Below are positions 1-6,720 of a stretch of DNA of 64,000 nt, piece by piece (position 1 is the stretch's first letter; every line of letters starts with the position of its first letter). A model generated the notes under the pieces. The model did no database searches and was not told the DNA's origin. It saw only the letters and a program-made list of their open reading frames with translations. The stretch is from Mucilaginibacter boryungensis. Lineage in GTDB: Bacteria > Bacteroidota > Bacteroidia > Sphingobacteriales > Sphingobacteriaceae. A program made the position numbers and the translations under genes. The stretch covers positions 2,108,001 to 2,172,000 of the forward strand of contig NZ_JADFFM010000001.1 of assembly GCF_015221995.1 (NCBI RefSeq), written 5' to 3'.

Positions 1-567
1 TCATCTACTAAAGAGAAAGTTAAGGATGTTTATAAAGAACTAAAGTCGGCACACCTTAAGGTAAAAGCATTTAGTTCAGATTTTAAACAAACCGAGCGCG
101 AAGAGATATTGCTGGAGTTTAAAAACAAGAAATTACCCATTATTATAGGTACCGATGCCTTATCGCGCGGTATTGATGTAGAGGGGATAGATCTGGTAAT
201 CAACTACGATGCACCGCCGGATCCCGAGGACTATATCCACCGTATTGGGCGTACGGCAAGGGCTGCTACCACAGGCACTGCGATAACATTGATCAATCAT
301 CGCGATGAACAGAAGTTGAAGCGGATTGAACAAATGATTGGCAAGCCGGTACCACAAATGGAATTGCCTGCTGAAATAGGCGAATCGCCTGCACCAGCGC
401 CTGAACGCACACATTCACATAACCGCCCGCATGGTGATGGCAAAAGCCGTAGCGGGGCCAATAATAACCGGAACAAGAAGAAGAAATGGCCGCGCAAAAA
501 GCCATCTGGTGATAAGAAACCAAATGGGGCTGGGGATAATTCCTCAACTCCGCCAGTAGTAGAATAG
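1..567 (+). CDS. DEAD-box RNA helicase, C-terminal part
   Basis: The gene enters from the left edge; the open frame runs from base 1 and 188 residues are visible. They hold the second RecA-like domain of an ATP-dependent RNA helicase: motif V (GTDALSRGID, visible residues about 50-59) and motif VI (HRIGRTAR, about 80-87). These bind ATP and RNA during duplex unwinding. The domain is followed by a long disordered tail that ends very basic, with runs of Asn, Lys and Arg, as in RhlE/DeaD-like helicases where such tails add RNA affinity. The catalytic N-terminal half (Walker A, DEAD box) lies outside the window, so the exact subfamily (rhlE versus deaD/csdA type) cannot be fixed. A good intrinsic terminator follows at 626-658. 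Confidence 0.93.
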   Translation, partial: SSTKEKVKDVYKELKSAHLKVKAFSSDFKQTEREEILLEFKNKKLPIIIGTDALSRGIDVEGIDLVINYDAPPDPEDYIHRIGRTARAATTGTAITLINHRDEQKLKRIEQMIGKPVPQMELPAEIGESPAPAPERTHSHNRPHGDGKSRSGANNNRNKKKKWPRKKPSGDKKPNGAGDNSSTPPVVE

Positions 568-625
568 CTGATCTGCTACATCAGATTAAATTAGCTAAAG
601 TACAGTAAATCAATAAACAATAGTA

Positions 626-658
626 AAACGACTATCTATAAACGGTAGTCGTTTTTTT
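626..658 (+). terminator. Intrinsic terminator after the helicase gene
   Basis: An 11-bp stem (arms 626-636 and 644-654, one T-G wobble) with a 7-nt loop is followed directly by seven T residues. It separates the helicase transcript from the ArsR promoter at 685. Confidence 0.85.
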
Positions 659-684
659 GTTAGGGAGAAATTATTTCAAATAAA

Positions 685-716
685 TTTGCGTAACCAAATG
701 GTTACCTATATATTTG
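685..716 (+). promoter_or_regulatory. Bacteroidetes-type promoter of the ArsR/SRPBCC operon
   Basis: TTG at 686-688, a 20-nt spacer, then TATATTTG at 709-716, an exact match to the TAnnTTTG -7 box of the Bacteroidetes primary sigma factor. Transcription should start near 722. One palindromic operator sits in the spacer and a second overlaps the predicted start site. Confidence 0.8.
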
Positions 717-731
717 TAACCGAACGGTTAC
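690..731. promoter_or_regulatory. Tandem operator palindromes (ArsR autoregulation)
   Basis: Two copies of the perfect palindrome GTAACC-N4-GGTTAC lie at 690-705 and 716-731, centres 26 bp apart. The first fills the spacer between the -33 and -7 boxes and the second covers the predicted transcription start, so a bound repressor dimer would block RNA polymerase. The obvious candidate is the ArsR-type protein encoded 12 bp downstream; that assignment is inference. Confidence 0.75.
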
Positions 732-742
732 TTATAAGCGAT

Positions 743-1069
743 ATGAGAAGAGATGTATTCCAGGCAATAGCCGACCCAACCCGCAGGAAGATTATCGGCA
801 TGCTGGCCGGTAAACAATTGAACCTGAATACCATAGCCGATAAATTTAATATCAGCAGGCCCGCTATTTCGAAGCACATTAAAATTTTAACAGAATGCGG
901 CCTGCTCACCATACAGCAGCAGGGCAGGGACAGGTACTGCAAAGCCAATTACCAAAAGCTGGGAGAGGTGGCTACCTGGGTAGAGCAATACCGCGAATTT
1001 TGGAATAATAAGCTGGACGATCTGGATAAATTCCTCTCCCTGGAAAACAAAACAAATAATTACAAATAA
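743..1069 (+). CDS. ArsR-family winged-helix transcriptional regulator
   Basis: A 108-residue protein with a single helix-turn-helix domain of the ArsR/SmtB type. The opening DVFQAIADPTRRKIIGML and the recognition-helix stretch FNISRPAISKHIKIL are characteristic. No metal-binding Cys/His cluster is seen, so it is more like the ArsR regulators paired with SRPBCC (AHSA1) proteins than a metal sensor. The ATG at 743 is chosen because an in-frame upstream TTG at 686 is the -33 element of the promoter and could not be transcribed. The next gene, an SRPBCC protein, starts 16 bp downstream and is probably co-transcribed. The regulator very likely represses its own operon through the two palindromes at 690-731. 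Confidence 0.9.
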   Translation: MRRDVFQAIADPTRRKIIGMLAGKQLNLNTIADKFNISRPAISKHIKILTECGLLTIQQQGRDRYCKANYQKLGEVATWVEQYREFWNNKLDDLDKFLSLENKTNNYK

Positions 1070-1085
1070 TTTTAAATAATATCAT

Positions 1086-1526
1086 ATGGAAACAGCAAAG
1101 AATGCTCAGGTAGTGGTAGTGGAAAGAAACTACAACGCGCCGGTAGGCCGGGTTTGGGAAGCCCTTACCGATAATAGTAAAATGAAACAATGGTATTTTG
1201 ACATTGCCGATTTTAGACCCGAAGTTGGTTTTGAGTTTGAATTTTCGGGCGGCGACCCAAGTGGTAAAATGTACTTGCACAAATGTGTTGTGAAAACCGT
1301 TGAGCCTAATAAAAAACTGGCTTATACCTGGCGGTACGATGGTTATGAAGGCGAATCGCTGGTAACGTTTGAATTGACAGCGGAGGGCGAGGGAACACAT
1401 ATTAAAGTAACCCATACAGGCTTAGACACCTTCCCGCCGCTGGAAGCATTTAACCCTAAAAACTTCAACATGGGCTGGAACCATATTTTGGGTACCAGTT
1501 TAAAGGAATTTGTAGAGAAAGCGTAA
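1086..1526 (+). CDS. SRPBCC (AHSA1-like) domain protein
   Basis: A 146-residue single-domain protein of the START/Bet v1-like SRPBCC superfamily, AHSA1 branch. Typical features are the N-terminal strand VVVERNYNAPVGRVWEALTD, then the KQWYFD segment, and a C-terminal helix beginning GWNHILGTSLKEF. The fold forms a hydrophobic ligand pocket; members of this branch are often encoded next to ArsR regulators, but their ligands are mostly unknown. There is no signal peptide, so it acts in the cytoplasm. It sits 16 bp behind the ArsR gene in the same operon, suggesting that the pair responds to the same signal. Function beyond the fold is not assignable from sequence. Confidence 0.88.
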   Translation: METAKNAQVVVVERNYNAPVGRVWEALTDNSKMKQWYFDIADFRPEVGFEFEFSGGDPSGKMYLHKCVVKTVEPNKKLAYTWRYDGYEGESLVTFELTAEGEGTHIKVTHTGLDTFPPLEAFNPKNFNMGWNHILGTSLKEFVEKA

Positions 1527-1539
1527 AGGTTACATCCTT

Positions 1540-3417
1540 TTATTGCTCACCGCCATCTGGGTTTTCTACACTTTTGCCTTTCATGGCATGGCTGATGGCC
1601 TGATCCATTAAACGTTCGGCAAATGGGCGTGTAAATTCGTTTAACGTGTCTATATGTTTATGGATCAGGTCTTTATCGCCGGTAATTAAAGCGGCTTGCA
1701 GTTCGGTAATATACCTGTGTGTATCCGAAATTTCGGCTACAGATAGCCATTCGCTGTTCTTTTCAATAAAGCGTTTGGTGGTATAAATAATTTGTTCGCC
1801 TTCGGTACGGGCCTCTATCAGCATGCGCTGGGCGACGTCGTCTTTAGCATGGATGATGCTGTCCATTAGCATTTGTTCAACCTGGTCGTCGGTAATGCCA
1901 TAGGTAGGGGTAACTTCAACTTCCTGTTTCACGCCCGAACGTAATTCTACCGCCTGTATTTTCAGTATACCATCTGCGTTAAGCAAAAAATTAATATCAA
2001 CTTTAGGGAAACCTGCAGGCATAGCGGGGATACCTTTCAGGTCAAACTCGGCCAGTTTGCGGTTCTCTTTTATCAGATCGCGTTCGCCCTGGTAAACGGC
2101 TATCTTCATGTTCACCTGCCCATCGATAGAGGTGGTATATTGCCGCCCGGCTTTGGTTGGTACCTTAGAGTTTCGGGGGATGATCACATCCATCAAACCG
2201 CCCATGGTTTCGATACCCAACGATAATGGCGTTACATCCAGCAACAAGATATCACGACGGTTACCCGCTAAAATATCGGCTTGTATAGCTGCGCCAAGGG
2301 CAACCACTTCGTCGGGGTTAACGCTATCGTGCACCGGCTTGCCAAAAAAATCGGCCACAGTTCTTTTAACCAGCGCCGTACGGGTTGAACCGCCAACCAT
2401 GATCACTTCATCAATAGCATCAATACCTAAACCTGCATCCTTTAAGGCATTTTTGCAGCATTCAATAGTTTGCTGCACTTTAGGTAAAATCAGGCTTTCG
2501 AAAGTATTACGGTCAAGGGTGCACCATATATCGCCTATTTTTTCGTTAAACAGGCTTTGATGGATAAATGATTTCTTTGCTTCTTCAGCTTTCAGGCGTA
2601 ATTGCTGGGTAAGGCCCGAATCCTGTGTCAGGATGTTTTTATCCAGCTTATTTTGTTCTATCCAATAGTTTACAATGGCGCGGTCAAAATCATCACCGCC
2701 TAAAAATGTATCGCCGTTGGTAGCCAGTACTTCAAAAATGCCGTTTTGTATCTGCAATATCGATACATCAAAAGTCCCCCCGCCCAAATCGTAGACAGCA
2801 ATGGTTTTAGTTTCTTCGGGGTTTAAACCAATCCCGTAAGCCAGGCTGGCAGCGGTAGGTTCGTTTACAATACGTAAAACATCTAATCCGGCCAGTTTGC
2901 CGGCATCGCGTGTGGCCTGGCGCTGGCTATCGTTAAAATAAGCCGGCACTGTAATCACCGCACGGTTAACCGGGGTTTTTATGGCATGCTCCGCGCGTTC
3001 TTTTAGTTCTTTTAATATTAGTCCCGAAAGCTCGATAGGGGTGTAGAATTTATCGCCCACCTTAATCTTAACCAGGCTTTCCGTATTATCATCAATAACC
3101 CTGTACGAGAAAAAGTCTTTATAATTCTCAATATCATGGTACGAGCGTCCCAGTAAACGTTTTACCGAAAAAATAGTGTTAGCCGGGTCGCTAATCAAAT
3201 ATTGTTTAGCTTCGTTACCTACGGTAATATCGCCGGCAGGACCAAAGTGCACTACCGAGGGTACCAGTACACCTTTACCGGTATCATTAATTACCTGCGG
3301 GTTTTTATCCGGATTAATGAATGCTACCAGCGAATTGGTGGTGCCTAAATCTATCCCAACAATGATATCTTCTTTCTGTAATGAACCCGTTGCCAGGTTT
3401 ATAGAAACTTTAGCCAT
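1540..3417 (-). CDS. hscA: Hsp70 chaperone, HscA/DnaK type
   Basis: A 625-residue Hsp70. The nucleotide-binding domain shows phosphate 1 (DLGTTNS, residues 23-29), phosphate 2 (DLGGGTFD, about 210-217) and the adenosine motif (VGGSTR, about 350); the substrate-binding domain begins near 395 (LLLDVTPLSLGIETMGG). The C terminus is short and lacks the EEVD-like or Gly-rich tail of a standard DnaK, and residues 1-18 form an extension before the ATPase domain, as in HscA proteins that help iron-sulfur cluster transfer from IscU. No isc/suf gene or J-protein gene is adjacent, so HscA versus a second DnaK paralogue is not settled. A -7-like box (TACATTTG on the minus strand, 3438-3445) lies just upstream. 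Confidence 0.85.
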   Translation of the reverse strand: MAKVSINLATGSLQKEDIIVGIDLGTTNSLVAFINPDKNPQVINDTGKGVLVPSVVHFGPAGDITVGNEAKQYLISDPANTIFSVKRLLGRSYHDIENYKDFFSYRVIDDNTESLVKIKVGDKFYTPIELSGLILKELKERAEHAIKTPVNRAVITVPAYFNDSQRQATRDAGKLAGLDVLRIVNEPTAASLAYGIGLNPEETKTIAVYDLGGGTFDVSILQIQNGIFEVLATNGDTFLGGDDFDRAIVNYWIEQNKLDKNILTQDSGLTQQLRLKAEEAKKSFIHQSLFNEKIGDIWCTLDRNTFESLILPKVQQTIECCKNALKDAGLGIDAIDEVIMVGGSTRTALVKRTVADFFGKPVHDSVNPDEVVALGAAIQADILAGNRRDILLLDVTPLSLGIETMGGLMDVIIPRNSKVPTKAGRQYTTSIDGQVNMKIAVYQGERDLIKENRKLAEFDLKGIPAMPAGFPKVDINFLLNADGILKIQAVELRSGVKQEVEVTPTYGITDDQVEQMLMDSIIHAKDDVAQRMLIEARTEGEQIIYTTKRFIEKNSEWLSVAEISDTHRYITELQAALITGDKDLIHKHIDTLNEFTRPFAERLMDQAISHAMKGKSVENPDGGEQ

Positions 3418-3437
3418 GTATATGTATTAACAAGCCG

Positions 3438-3445
3438 CAAATGTA
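3438..3445 (-). promoter_or_regulatory. Candidate -7 box for the Hsp70 gene
   Basis: TACATTTG on the minus strand matches TAnnTTTG. No TTG is found 19-21 nt further upstream (the nearest lies at 28), so only the -7 element is supported. Confidence 0.4.
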
Positions 3446-3525
3446 GCGAGTTTTGCGCTATGGCTTATCATATCAAGGTATAATTCTTAAAAAGATATAA
3501 GACTAACCAATTGGATTTTTTCATA

Positions 3526-4203
3526 TCATAGCAGAGCTCTAAATACATATTTACAATGGATGGATTTACAAATATGCTTTGATTTAAAATTATCGTCATC
3601 CACGTAATAAGGCTGGGTAATGTATTCTACTTCGCCGTATATAATCTGACCCCGATTACGATTGCTGGAATTTAGCTTGAGGACAGGTGTTCTAACCGGG
3701 ATACTGAGTTTTTCTGTTTTATCAGATGATAGGTTGAGTTGAAATATCTTATCCCTTTTCTGATACTCTTCATAGGTGCTTATTACTCTGTTTTTAATAA
3801 TAACATGCTTTACAAAAGGGTTAAAAATAGGGGGAACTTCTATCAGCAAACTATCGCCGTTTACAATTGCCATGCAGGGTATGGGCAGATAGGTATTTTC
3901 TTCCTTAATGCTGGTAATATCTTCTTTCTTTGAAGTATCATTAGGCGATGATAGGTAAATATGTACATTACCGCGATCTATTTTTTCCTCCTTATTTAAA
4001 GTATCTGTTTTATAAAAAGTAAATATGGCTACACCATTTGGGTTCCCGGTTTGTTTATATAATTCATTTAATGCAGCTTTATACTGAATTGGAATTTTTT
4101 TAACAGCTGCATCGTAATGGGATTTGGCAACAGGGGTATAAATAACCTGCGCAAATACAAATTGACTAACAAGGGATAGTATAATGAAAAGGCAGTTGCG
4201 CAT
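3526..4203 (-). CDS. Secreted protein of unknown function
   Basis: Not recognised. From the internal Met at 4203 it starts with a clean signal peptide (MRNCLFIILSLVSQFVFAQ) cut after about residue 18; an upstream in-frame Met at 4227 would put eight charged residues before it and is less likely. The mature part (about 205 residues) is mixed alpha/beta with many Lys, Asp and Thr residues and no obvious repeat or catalytic motif. The C terminus has two Cys residues close together (KHICKSIHC) that could form a disulfide in the periplasm. It reads in the same direction as the chaperone gene but is 108 bp upstream of it, and is not clearly in an operon with it. Confidence 0.65.
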   Translation of the reverse strand: MRNCLFIILSLVSQFVFAQVIYTPVAKSHYDAAVKKIPIQYKAALNELYKQTGNPNGVAIFTFYKTDTLNKEEKIDRGNVHIYLSSPNDTSKKEDITSIKEENTYLPIPCMAIVNGDSLLIEVPPIFNPFVKHVIIKNRVISTYEEYQKRDKIFQLNLSSDKTEKLSIPVRTPVLKLNSSNRNRGQIIYGEVEYITQPYYVDDDNFKSKHICKSIHCKYVFRALL

Positions 4204-4250
4204 ATCTGTTTTGTTAAAGATACGCACATTTGCCTATAAAAAATCAATGA

Positions 4251-4778
4251 CTAATGCACATGCACTTTTTCGCTGGTAAACAGCACCACACCATCATGCG
4301 CGTTTTCAACGCCGTTGGCAAAGCTGTCGTGATCTATCAGCATCTTTTCGTTTTCTATATATATATGCGAGCCTGCTATCACAAAATTCCCTTTAATAGT
4401 AAATACAGGGTCGGGGTGCTGCGAGTGTATCTCGTTAGTGATATGACTTGAAAGGCCGGCGTATTCATGCGGATCAAGCTGATAAACATCTAATATGGGT
4501 TCGGCATGATTAGCGTGATATACCCTTACACGGTTGGGTTCGGTAACTACCCTTACATCATCACCTTGCTGTACCATATTACCGGTTAAACGTATCGGGT
4601 GGTGATCGTCGACCGTATTAATATCGGCGTCAATCACCAACTCTTCGGCGCCACTGTTTTGCGGGTTATAAAAAGAGCGTATGGTTAAAAATGTAGTGAT
4701 AGCTTGGCCGTCATTATAGCTAAAGGTACGATGGTTGCTTAAAAATATGTTAGTCCCAAAAATGAATGCGTGTTTCAT
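4251..4778 (-). CDS. Conserved hypothetical protein, beta-rich, no signal peptide
   Basis: A 175-residue protein that I do not recognise. It has no signal peptide or membrane segment and is built of short beta-strand-like stretches separated by polar turns, with many His and Asp residues (for example DDHHPIRL, and a C-terminal KVHVH). The middle and C-terminal part reads like a right-handed beta-helix or beta-sandwich (FTIKGNFVIAGSHIYIENEKMLI). The His/Asp content could suggest metal binding, but no defined motif is present. It stands alone between the secreted protein and a small hydrophilic protein on the other strand. The start is the first Met of the frame. Confidence 0.65.
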   Translation of the reverse strand: MKHAFIFGTNIFLSNHRTFSYNDGQAITTFLTIRSFYNPQNSGAEELVIDADINTVDDHHPIRLTGNMVQQGDDVRVVTEPNRVRVYHANHAEPILDVYQLDPHEYAGLSSHITNEIHSQHPDPVFTIKGNFVIAGSHIYIENEKMLIDHDSFANGVENAHDGVVLFTSEKVHVH

Positions 4779-4925
4779 AACGTATGGTTTTACTGGTTAA
4801 TTAAATATTAAAGCATTGCAGGGGATAAAATGTTTTAATAATTATTGGGCCGGTTCGGTATAATTGTTGTACCATATCAGCTAAGGCAATACACAGCTTT
4901 AAATAATTATTTACCTAAAATTAAT

Positions 4926-5114
4926 ATGTTTATGAAAACGCAACAGGATGTAAAGAAAAGTGGAAACATGCAGGGACGGTCGACATCAAACAAAGCATTT
5001 GATAATGTGCGTGAAGACAAAAAGCAACAGGGGATAAGTAACGCAGGTGGCCAGCGGTCAGACCAAACCTCCAGCCGGGATAGCATGCACAAGCCCGAGC
5101 ATAAAAAGTTTTAA
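4926..5114 (+). CDS. Small hydrophilic protein (62 aa)
   Basis: A 62-residue, very polar protein with a high share of Lys, Gln, Ser, Asp and Asn and no hydrophobic core, so probably intrinsically disordered. The Met at 4926 is chosen because the frame further upstream is AT-rich intergenic sequence; a second Met two codons later is equally possible. A strong intrinsic terminator lies 20 bp after the stop, which supports a real short transcript. Small disordered proteins of this kind are sometimes stress-related in Bacteroidetes, but no function can be given. Confidence 0.55.
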   Translation: MFMKTQQDVKKSGNMQGRSTSNKAFDNVREDKKQQGISNAGGQRSDQTSSRDSMHKPEHKKF

Positions 5115-5133
5115 GCGATATAGTTAATTTTTT

Positions 5134-5165
5134 AACGCCTCCCATAACCGGGAGGCGTTTTTTAT
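5134..5165 (+). terminator. Intrinsic terminator after the 62-aa gene
   Basis: A perfect 10-bp GC-rich stem (5134-5143 with 5150-5159) and a 6-nt loop, followed by a T-run. Confidence 0.9.
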
Positions 5166-5202
5166 TTAGTTAATAACATAACGCCAATACCAATGCTTTT
5201 TT

Positions 5203-5210
5203 TATTTTTG
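5203..5210 (+). promoter_or_regulatory. Candidate -7 box for the DUF2807 gene
   Basis: TATTTTTG matches TAnnTTTG and lies 46 bp before the start codon. No TTG is seen at 19-21 nt spacing, so support is partial. Confidence 0.4.
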
Positions 5211-5255
5211 ATGTAACATCAGATCAACTAACCACGTCATAAAAATAAAACACAA

Positions 5256-5975
5256 ATGAAAACACTTAAATTAAGCATAATAGGCGCTGTTTTGCTGGCG
5301 TTAACCACATTTAGTTCATGCATGATGAACTGCGTCCATGGTTCAGGCGTACAGGCTGAAGAAAAGCGTAAGGTTAATGACTTCACGAGGATCAACGTAG
5401 CCGGCGGTTACAAGATCACTTTAAAACAGGATAGCTCGTTAGAACTAAATATTACGGCAGATGACAATGTGCTAAAATACCTGCGCACTACTGTTGATGG
5501 CGATGTATTAAAAATATCTACCAGGAAAAATATCTGTGCTAAAAACCCAATTGCTATTGTTATTGGCGTACACAACCTGGAGGCAATAAAAGGCGCGGGG
5601 GCTATAGAGGTTTTGTCGGATGGTAAACTGAAGGTGAAGGACTTTGATTTTAATTTATCGGGGGCCAGTAAAGTTAACCTGGATATGGATGCCAATAACG
5701 TAACTACCAAGGGTGCCGGCGCAACCGAACTTACTTTAAAAGGGCAAGCGGCAAGTCACAGCGTGCATTTAACCGGTAGCGGTAAGCTTTATGCGCTTGA
5801 TTTTGTGGTTGGTAAATACGATGTGCAAACCACCGGCGCCAGCGAATGTAAAATAAACGTGCTGACAGATTTGGATGTACAAACTACCGGCGCGGCCGAA
5901 ATATCGTACAAAGGGAACCCTGCCCATGTGAACAGCAGCAAAACCGGCGCAGCCGATATAAAGAAAATAGATTAA
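5256..5975 (+). CDS. Head GIN domain (DUF2807) lipoprotein
   Basis: A 239-residue exported protein. The N terminus has a lipoprotein-type signal (hydrophobic stretch then TFSSC at about 18-22), so the mature protein is probably lipid-anchored in the envelope. The rest is the DUF2807 putative auto-transporter adhesin/head GIN domain: a right-handed beta-helix of repeating short strands in which Gly-Ala, Asn and Thr recur (IKGAGAIEV, TKGAGATELTLKG, TTGASECKI, TTGAAEISYKG). The family is very common in Bacteroidetes and is thought to act at the cell surface, but its exact role is not known. It stands alone and ends at a bidirectional terminator shared with the convergent DUF1761 gene. Confidence 0.88.
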   Translation: MKTLKLSIIGAVLLALTTFSSCMMNCVHGSGVQAEEKRKVNDFTRINVAGGYKITLKQDSSLELNITADDNVLKYLRTTVDGDVLKISTRKNICAKNPIAIVIGVHNLEAIKGAGAIEVLSDGKLKVKDFDFNLSGASKVNLDMDANNVTTKGAGATELTLKGQAASHSVHLTGSGKLYALDFVVGKYDVQTTGASECKINVLTDLDVQTTGAAEISYKGNPAHVNSSKTGAADIKKID

Positions 5976-5989
5976 CAACGTTTTAGCCT

Positions 5990-6027
5990 AACAACAAAAG
6001 CCCCGATGCATCGGGGCCTTTGTTGTT
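5990..6027. terminator. Bidirectional intrinsic terminator
   Basis: A long, nearly perfect inverted repeat centred on CCCCGATGCATCGGGG with A-rich and T-rich flanks on both sides. It lies between two convergent genes and can stop transcription from both. Confidence 0.85.
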
Positions 6028-6044
6028 ATATGGCAGGATTACAG

Positions 6045-6449
6045 CTACCGCCAGGCGCCTAAAATAGCGCCCATAAGTACCAGTGACACTACGCTGTAAC
6101 CGCCGTTAATGAATATTAACCGCCAGTTTTTTTGTTCAAATAGGCTGTGGATAGCGATAGCGCAAAACGTCCATACTCCCGCAAGTAAACCTGCAGTAGC
6201 ACCCCATGAAGTTGTTGTAGTGGGGGTAGCTAAAAACGCAGCCAGGTTAGCCGACATGATGAGCGAAAATACCGCCGTCATACCAAATATCTTCCCTTTG
6301 TTACCTTTTTGAATTTCTTCCTGTGTTAGGTTAGTATCGGTCATCCAGGCGGTCCCGAATACCTTAGGCGAATACCACAGGCCACCAACCATAAATGCCG
6401 ATAGGGCCGCTACAAAAACAGCCGGCCAGTTAATAAGTGCTGGGTTCAT
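6045..6449 (-). CDS. DUF1761 family small membrane protein
   Basis: A 134-residue integral membrane protein with four hydrophobic segments (about 8-28, 54-72, 82-102 and 112-131). The N-terminal pattern NWPAVFVAALSAFMVGGLWYSPKVFG is characteristic of the DUF1761 family, whose Gly-Xaa-Leu-Trp-Tyr-Ser-Pro motif sits at the end of the first segment. The family is widespread in bacteria and functionally uncharacterised. It is monocistronic: the upstream neighbour (ABC permease) is divergent and the downstream one (DUF2807) is convergent. Confidence 0.88.
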   Translation of the reverse strand: MNPALINWPAVFVAALSAFMVGGLWYSPKVFGTAWMTDTNLTQEEIQKGNKGKIFGMTAVFSLIMSANLAAFLATPTTTTSWGATAGLLAGVWTFCAIAIHSLFEQKNWRLIFINGGYSVVSLVLMGAILGAWR

Positions 6450-6548
6450 AATTAAATTGTTTTAGGTTAAGTAATATTTAAATATAAGGTTATTAAGTAA
6501 TTATATAAAGTATTACAGGCAAAATTTTAGTTTATTTAGATTGCGGTT

Positions 6549-6594
6549 AAACTGTATCATAACCGTACAGTTTGTGTAACACTTGCGTACACAA
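6549..6594. promoter_or_regulatory. Two overlapping palindromes upstream of the ABC permease
   Basis: AAACTGTA-N9-TACAGTTT (6549-6573) and TTGTGTA-N9-TACACAA (6572-6594) share the same 9-nt spacer and overlap by 2 bp. They look like a double operator for a dimeric regulator in the promoter region of the permease gene. The regulator is not encoded nearby. The 18-mer at 6551-6568 recurs exactly at 9225-9242, after the permease gene. Confidence 0.5.
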
Positions 6595-6720
6595 TGGCAG
6601 GATATTATAAATGCAAATTACTAATTATCAATTTATTACGCACATGGTATGGCTTTAGGAGCGTGAATGCCAAAAAGGTAAAAATACATTGCCTCTGTCA
6701 AAAACACTTAATACCTGTTC

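Noticed and set aside
686..742. Longer start of the ArsR gene (TTG at 686)
   Set aside because: The TTG is part of the -33 promoter element, and the extra 19 codons span both operator palindromes upstream of or at the transcription start.
972..1415. 147-residue minus-strand frame over the ArsR/SRPBCC operon
   Set aside because: It overlaps two clearly supported genes on the other strand and has no domain pattern.
2108..2560. 150-residue plus-strand frame opposite the Hsp70 gene
   Set aside because: Shadow of the Hsp70 gene; no start signal and no known domain.
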